From Parachlorella kessleri (taxonomy: Eukaryota > Chlorophyta > Trebouxiophyceae > Chlorellales > Chlorellaceae): a stretch of 64,000 nt of DNA. The stretch spans positions 52,650 to 116,649 of the forward strand of contig BBXU01000273.1 in NCBI GenBank assembly GCA_001598975.1, in the 5' to 3' direction. Positions 59,173 through 64,000 of this stretch are shown here, piece after piece. Within the stretch, counting starts at the first letter, position 1; each line of letters opens with the position of its first letter. A model generated the notes under the pieces. The model had not been told where the DNA came from. It saw only the letters and a list, made by a program, of their open reading frames with translations, and searched no databases. A program made the position numbers and the translations under genes.

Positions 59173-60589
59173 GGCATGCCACGACCAGGGGCCATGGCCG
59201 CAGTCACCAGCAAGGTGGGTGTTGCTGGGTCTGGGTCTGGGCTCAGCTGTGTTTAGTGTGAACTCCTCAGTAATGTGCTTGTAAGGACGGCAGGAGGCAG
59301 CCTGCGCGGAGGTGGGCTCGCTCTAAAGCGGTGAAATTGTTTGCGACCTTCCAACGGTAGGCTTTGGGTGATCAAGGGCAGCCATGCTTGTTGCGTGCAT
59401 GTCTGCAGGTGCCTGCGACTTGTGTGTCATCCGGCTGCCAAGACGTGCACAAAACTGGCCGAGACCTGTAGCTGGCAAGGCGGCAGGCTGGAGGATGGAG
59501 TGAAGCACTGTGCCAGTATCGTTTGCAGTAGCTACTGTTAGGCCTATGTCCGCATGCGTGCGTGCACAAGAAGCTCATTCTGAAGCCCATGTGTGTTATG
59601 AGTGTCAATCTACGGCGCCTTGGCTTACACTGCAACTGACACGTTGGCGAGGCTTCTTCTGCTCTTCGGCCACTTCCGGCTGACATTTTTTTCTTACTCT
59701 TTCACATACCGGCTCTTGTATCAGGATCTTTACTCTCTAAATTTTGCAGGGGTTTGTGGAGAACTTGCGTGGGTGGTGCATGCTCTGCAGTAAGCGCTTA
59801 TTTACCTTCCCTCTCATACTTTGGACTGCCAGGTCACACTGTTGATTGCTGCCGTGGATGTTGATGCGAGTCCTTGGCCGAATTCATGTTGAGTGAGGCA
59901 TAGTGCCCTTCTCCATTTGATTGCTGTAGCCTCGCTTAGTGGGCTGTGTGGGTTGGTATCGTGCTCCAGTGTAGGAGCCTGTTGCCGCGCTCAGGAATTC
60001 TTTATTATGATTCTAGTACTCTCTCTCCAGACCGATGTGTGGGGCTCATCTGCGTTCGTCTGCGTTGTTCTGCTGAGTAGCGTTGTTCACCCCACGGTTG
60101 TATTGTTTCAGCCTGGGTCAAGACCTCCTTGCACACTCACCTTCACCATGTTGTAGCGCAGTTTCTTTTAGTGTCTGACCACGGTTAACACATGGTGTTC
60201 GACAGTACTCCTAACTCTGCATGCTTTGGCAGTGTTGGTTTGATGTGTTGTGTGTCATTTATCATGTACCAAGTCCCAGTGGGCCGGGCTGCAGTACTGA
60301 CATTCGAGCTTGGGTCAGCACCGTGCAAGTGATAGTGCAATTAGGGTGAGTGAGGCATTCAGTGTTTGCTTGTTTACTCAGTTGTTTGGTTAGACAATGT
60401 ATGCATGTATAACTGGATGAGTGCAAGGTAGCAAGCTGTCCTGGACCAGCCATAAGCGCTGCGCCCCTGCTGTGTTCATGCTTTCACAAGATATCAGCAC
60501 GTTACTTTCATGCACCTACCATCGCCATTGTAAGTACTACGGACAGGCTGGATCCATCCTACTCCGCTCTCGTGCACTGCCTTAAGACC
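59173..60589. other. Intergenic region between two plus-strand genes
   Basis: T-rich on the plus strand with only short open frames. It holds the 3' UTR of the 215-residue gene and the promoter/5' UTR of the DUF2854 gene. No RNA gene or repeat recognised. Confidence 0.5.
59280..59284 (+). promoter_or_regulatory. Candidate TGTAA poly(A) signal
   Basis: A TGTAA pentamer about 110 bp after the stop of the 215-residue protein, a usual distance for green algae. Confidence 0.5.
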
Positions 60590-63249
60590 ATGCAAGCTCC
60601 TGCATCCCTGTCGTGTCGCACTGCTGGGCTGCCTGCGCGCAGTGCACTGCAGCGAAACATAGCTTTCCGACCAGCTGCTGCTGTGCGGTGAGTCGGGAGG
60701 TCTCCTTGTCACTTGCCACATGACGACAGGTATGTGTGGTCTGGATTGTGATCCTCGACCCTCTGAGCAAACCCCACGCCTGCTGCTCTTGCAGGCAACC
60801 CAAACATCGAGCGTTCGGAACACCAGTGAGGGCCAGCGCTGCTGAAGCGTATGTGGAAGACAACGAGTTCAGGATCGAAAAGGTGTGGCAACCCACCTGT
60901 TTAATAATACAACTGAGCTAAGTGAGATCCTTACAACTCTCCCACCCAAGCCCCAGTTCTATCTGAGTTGCTGTTCCTCGGTAAGGAGCTAAGCATGAAT
61001 GATGGCAGGCGGGGCAGACCGAGGAGAAAGAGGGGTGACCTGTCTGCAGCGCCTGGGCTTGCATGCGGATGGGCAGCTCGCTGCCACGCTCAGCAGGCTG
61101 GCCGCAGCTTGCCTAGTCGGGAGGCCCTCATTTGCCTGCGGCCCATCTGCAACATTGCCTGCAGATTTCCTTCGGTTCCATCCTGACCCCGGTGGGGCTG
61201 GGGCTGCTCGTGGTGGGCTTTGGCGGCTACTTCCAGCTCATCCCCGGCGGCGACTGGGCGGCGCTGGAGCTGATTTACGGCTTCCCTCTCTCCATCCTCG
61301 GCCTGGCCCTCGGATATGCCCAGCTGAAGCCGGTCCCTTGCAGAAGCAGGCCAGCTGCGCTGAAGCTACGCGACTCGCAGGCCACTGACATTCAGAAGCA
61401 GGTGCGTGCTGCAAGCTGCAACTGCCGCCTCCTGACTCACCAGCGGGAGGTGCGAGGAGCAGTTCCTGAGCAGGCGAGGTGGGGTGGAGCTGCGTGTGCT
61501 ATTCTCATCCTCCGCCCTTGTGACTTGCCGCCCATTATAACCTGGACAATGCCACAGCTCACAAAGCCAGGGGAAGCGTGCTTGTGACGAGTTAGCCAAC
61601 GGCAGTGTTTTGGGAGGAGACCTAGGGCATGGGGACCCAGCCAGTGCGTACCCAGCACAATGCCCAGGCTTGATGTTGCTTTCCTGTCGTGGCTACCCGG
61701 CTGATTCTGATGTACAATCTGTTGTGGCTTGTGCGAGCCCAGGAGGAGCCCTGCCCCGCAACCTGTTACCAGCAGTGCAGCTTAGGTTTTGCATCAGTGC
61801 TGCCCTTCAATAGAACCACTTGGGGCAGCTCAGACAGGCTTGTGCTTGCACGCCCACGGCAAGCTGCATGTGTCTCCCATTCCCCCCTTGCCATGCGTGC
61901 CCCATACCACACCCACGCGTCTCCCCAGCCACGGTTGTTTCAATCACAAACATGCCTTCCGGCCGTGCTTCGCCCCTGTGCAGGTGCGCGACGACGTGAC
62001 CCGCTTCCGCTACGGCGACGAGCAGCACCTGGACGACAGCCTCAACCGCATCTTCCAGCTGGGCCGCCCCACCGGCATCCCGCGGCGGCTGTGCCCGCGG
62101 CTGGTGGGCGTGCGGGAGGAGGTGGTGGACGGGCAGTACACCCTGGTGAGGGGTTGTGCAGGTCGTGCATAGCATTCCTTTGCGGAATCAGGTCGTGCAT
62201 AGCATTCCCTTGCGGCTTGTCTTGGCTGACTAGGCGGGTGACGTGGTGGAGGGCCCGCTCGTGAGTAGCTCTAGTTTGAGTGAGCGAGAGCAGATGGCAG
62301 TACGGAGGGTGTATTGGCAGTATGCGGTGGGCGGCATCCGGGGCAGCGGGATGCGGGCACTGGCAGTATGCGCTGGTGGGCAGTATTGGTGGCCTGTGGG
62401 GCCTCCTTGTGGGCAGGCAGGTGCTGGTGGGCTTGGTGGTACTTGCTGCCTTGTCGACCACCAGACCCCACCTAGTCTGGCCTGGGCGTGGCAACGCAAC
62501 AACAAGTGGTATTGCAAGCTGCCTAACATTTATCTTACCTAAGCCCTTGTGGCTTCCTTGGCAACTGCTGCGTGTAGGTGCTTGAGTTTGAGAGCAAGCC
62601 AGAGTTGACCCAGGAGATGTGGGAGCAGCGCCAGCCCAAGCTGCAGGCCTTCTTTGGGCCCGGCGTCGTGGCAGCCCTGACACCAACAGACCAGGCAAGC
62701 TCGATGGATGGGACAGGGGCTGCATGGCTTGACGCGCTTGTGAGCCTGATGGCTTGGTGTGGCTTGAGAGCCTGATGGGGAAAGAAATAGGGCCCTACCT
62801 GGGTACGGCACTGTGCTGTGGGGCTTCTGTCGTCAGACCTGTGGGTCTCCTGCCCCTGGGGATGTGACTGGTTATTCTGTAGCAGGGGCAGCAGAGGAGA
62901 GAGTCCTATGGAGCGGAGGACTTCCAAGCTTGGATGCAGTGAAATCTGGCGATGAAATGTGGTAGGAAGCAGAGTAGAGAAAGGCTGGCAGGGCAGCAAG
63001 CAGTGAAGGGCAGGCTGCAGGCGAGTAATCCACCCTTCCTGTAGCGGTATTCCCCCCTCTGAAGGGGGCTAGCTGGACAAAATACGCTCGACATGGTCAA
63101 ACTTGTGAACCCAGCAGCTGGCGTGCTGTGCGCAGGGCATGGACGTGGCCCTGATCTGCGACGGCTCCGGCCAGGGCCGCGGTGGCGGTGCGAAGAAGGA
63201 TGTGCTGCCTCCGCTCATGCCGGGCCTCAAAGCCCGCCAGCAGCAGTAG
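60590..63249 (+). CDS. Plastid-targeted DUF2854 membrane protein
   Basis: Predicted 271 residues, six phase-consistent exons: 60590-60687, 60795-60882, 61165-61401, 61984-62145, 62578-62694, 63136-63249. The N-terminus is a chloroplast transit peptide rich in Ala, Arg and Ser (MQAPASLSCRTAGLPARSAL), probably cut near VRASAAEAY. Then follows the DUF2854 fold known from cyanobacteria and plastids: a two-helix membrane part (ILTPVGLGLLVVGFGGYFQL and IYGFPLSILGLALGYAQL), the AQLKPVP turn, QKQVRDDVTRFRYGDEQHLD, LVGVREEVVDGQYTLVLEFE, WEQRQPKLQAFFGPGVV and GMDVALICDGSG. The family's biochemical function is not established; plastid membrane location follows from the transit peptide and helices. The intron after 62694 starts GC (GCAAGC). 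The tail adds a Gly/Lys-rich, poly-Gln end beyond the usual domain. Confidence 0.94.
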
Positions 63250-63578
63250 GCCAGGCAGGAGGCGAGGGTGCCGCGGGGTTTCCACTGTGACAAGCAGTGA
63301 TATTGCGATTTTGGCAGAGTGATGGAGATAGCCTGGCTGGCAGGCCGAGCGCAGTGGGTGGGCTGGCTGATGTCTTGATTGCGGAAGCCCGCGCATATTA
63401 ACTAGTACTGTTTGCAGTTGTTTTCAGAGGTGGGATCCACCTAGTTTTTGGCTGCAAATATATGTTCACTGTTACCCTTGAGTGAGAAGATCTACAACCA
63501 AACACATTTCAGTCCACCTGTGCAAGCTGAGCCAGGCACTATCCCAAGTATCTGAAACTGGTCGAAGCGTTCAACCCG
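63250..63578. other. Convergent 3' region
   Basis: A 329-bp tail-to-tail spacer between the DUF2854 gene (+) and the edge gene (-). It is AT-richer than its flanks; no feature seen. Confidence 0.5.
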
Positions 63579-63912
63579 TCACTGGTCATGCCCCCTTGGC
63601 CTTGAGCCATGCTCCCCTGCCTGCTCTTGAACATGGGCTCCACCCACAACGCCCCCACTAGCCCTTTCTCCGGCCGCCGCATCATCACCAGCCTTCACAA
63701 CGGAATCTTGCCGCTGCCGCTGAGGCTCCTGCCGCCCCTGCTGCTGCTGCTGCTTGGCCTGGGGCGGCGGGGGCACCTTGTAGAGTACGGAGGTCTGCCC
63801 CCCCGGCTGCAAGAGGGGCCCGCCGTTGCCTGGGGCCGAGAAGAAGAAGTAGCTCCACCCAAGCCAGGGTAGCATGCCGCCACACTCCTTGCACTTCACG
63901 TAGCGGGTGGAC
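63579..63912 (-). CDS. Last exon of a CxxC-containing protein, gene continues beyond the window
   Basis: Terminal exon of a minus-strand gene whose earlier exons lie to the right of the window. It enters in phase 2 after an acceptor reading gcctgcag and runs STRYVKCKECGGMLPWLGWS, then FFFSAPGNGGPLLQPGGQTS and VLYKVPPPPQAKQQQQQ, ending in a disordered Gln/Gly/Ala tail with stop at 63579. One CxxC (KCKECGG) may be half of a zinc ribbon or a redox pair. The YVKCKECGG to QTSVLYKVP part looks like a conserved plant/algal plastid-type sequence, but I cannot name it. About 88 bp of intron are visible to the window end. Confidence 0.72.
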
Positions 63913-64000
63913 CTGCAGGCAGGAAGGCAGGCAGAGGCATGATCCGAGCTCGCTTGCAGCAGACGTGTCAACCCCAGTTTGGTTTGATTGCACTGGACAT

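Noticed and set aside
1..64000. tRNA or rRNA genes
   Set aside because: I looked for GGTTCGA-type B boxes and rRNA-like blocks; the few hits lack a cloverleaf.

Overview
The window looks like nuclear DNA of a unicellular green alga (core Chlorophyta; trebouxiophyte or chlorophycean cannot be decided). The evidence is GC-rich, densely intron-split genes, no operons, green-algal TGTAA polyadenylation motifs after several stops, a plastid-targeted cyanobacterial-type protein (DUF2854), a eukaryotic ribosomal protein (uS2/RPSA) and a large proline-rich cell-wall type glycoprotein. Gene models were spliced by hand, keeping exon phase and GT/GC..AG borders consistent. Where phase closes across every exon the model is strong; uncertain ends are named.

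Layout. 0.4-5.95 kb (+): LEA-like helical-repeat protein, 5' end unresolved. 7.8-10.8 kb (-): secreted vanadium haloperoxidase-like protein of the PAP2 superfamily. 11.7-16.0 kb (+): 40S ribosomal protein SA. 17.3-21.1 kb (-): 1005-residue coiled-coil protein. 21.5-28.1 kb (+): DCAF6/DCAF8-type WD40 protein with a huge low-complexity insert, head to head with the coiled-coil gene. 28.7-29.3 and 30.8-32.3 kb (-): two small signal-peptide, single-TM proteins. 32.7-36.6 kb (+): a protein joining a 2OG-oxygenase-like fold (both metal His replaced) to a C-terminal SUMO-like domain. 37.3-37.9 and 38.6-39.0 kb (-): a small hydrophilic protein and a 67-residue secreted peptide. 39.9-46.1 kb (-): propionate-type CoA-transferase. 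47.3-55.6 kb (-), with further upstream exons to about 58.04 kb: a mosaic secreted hydroxyproline-rich glycoprotein. 58.2-59.2 kb (+): unknown 215-residue protein. 60.6-63.2 kb (+): plastid DUF2854 protein. 63.6 kb to the right edge (-): last exon of a CxxC protein.

The genes are ordinary eukaryotic neighbours, not a pathway. Several share short divergent promoter regions (21.1-21.5, 32.3-32.7 and 58.0-58.2 kb). The most unusual items are the 2OG-like/SUMO-like fusion, the haloperoxidase with an altered vanadate-site Ser, the roughly 1050-residue insert inside a WD40 propeller, the mosaic wall protein, and an unusually high share of GC-AG introns (about one in ten of those modelled).
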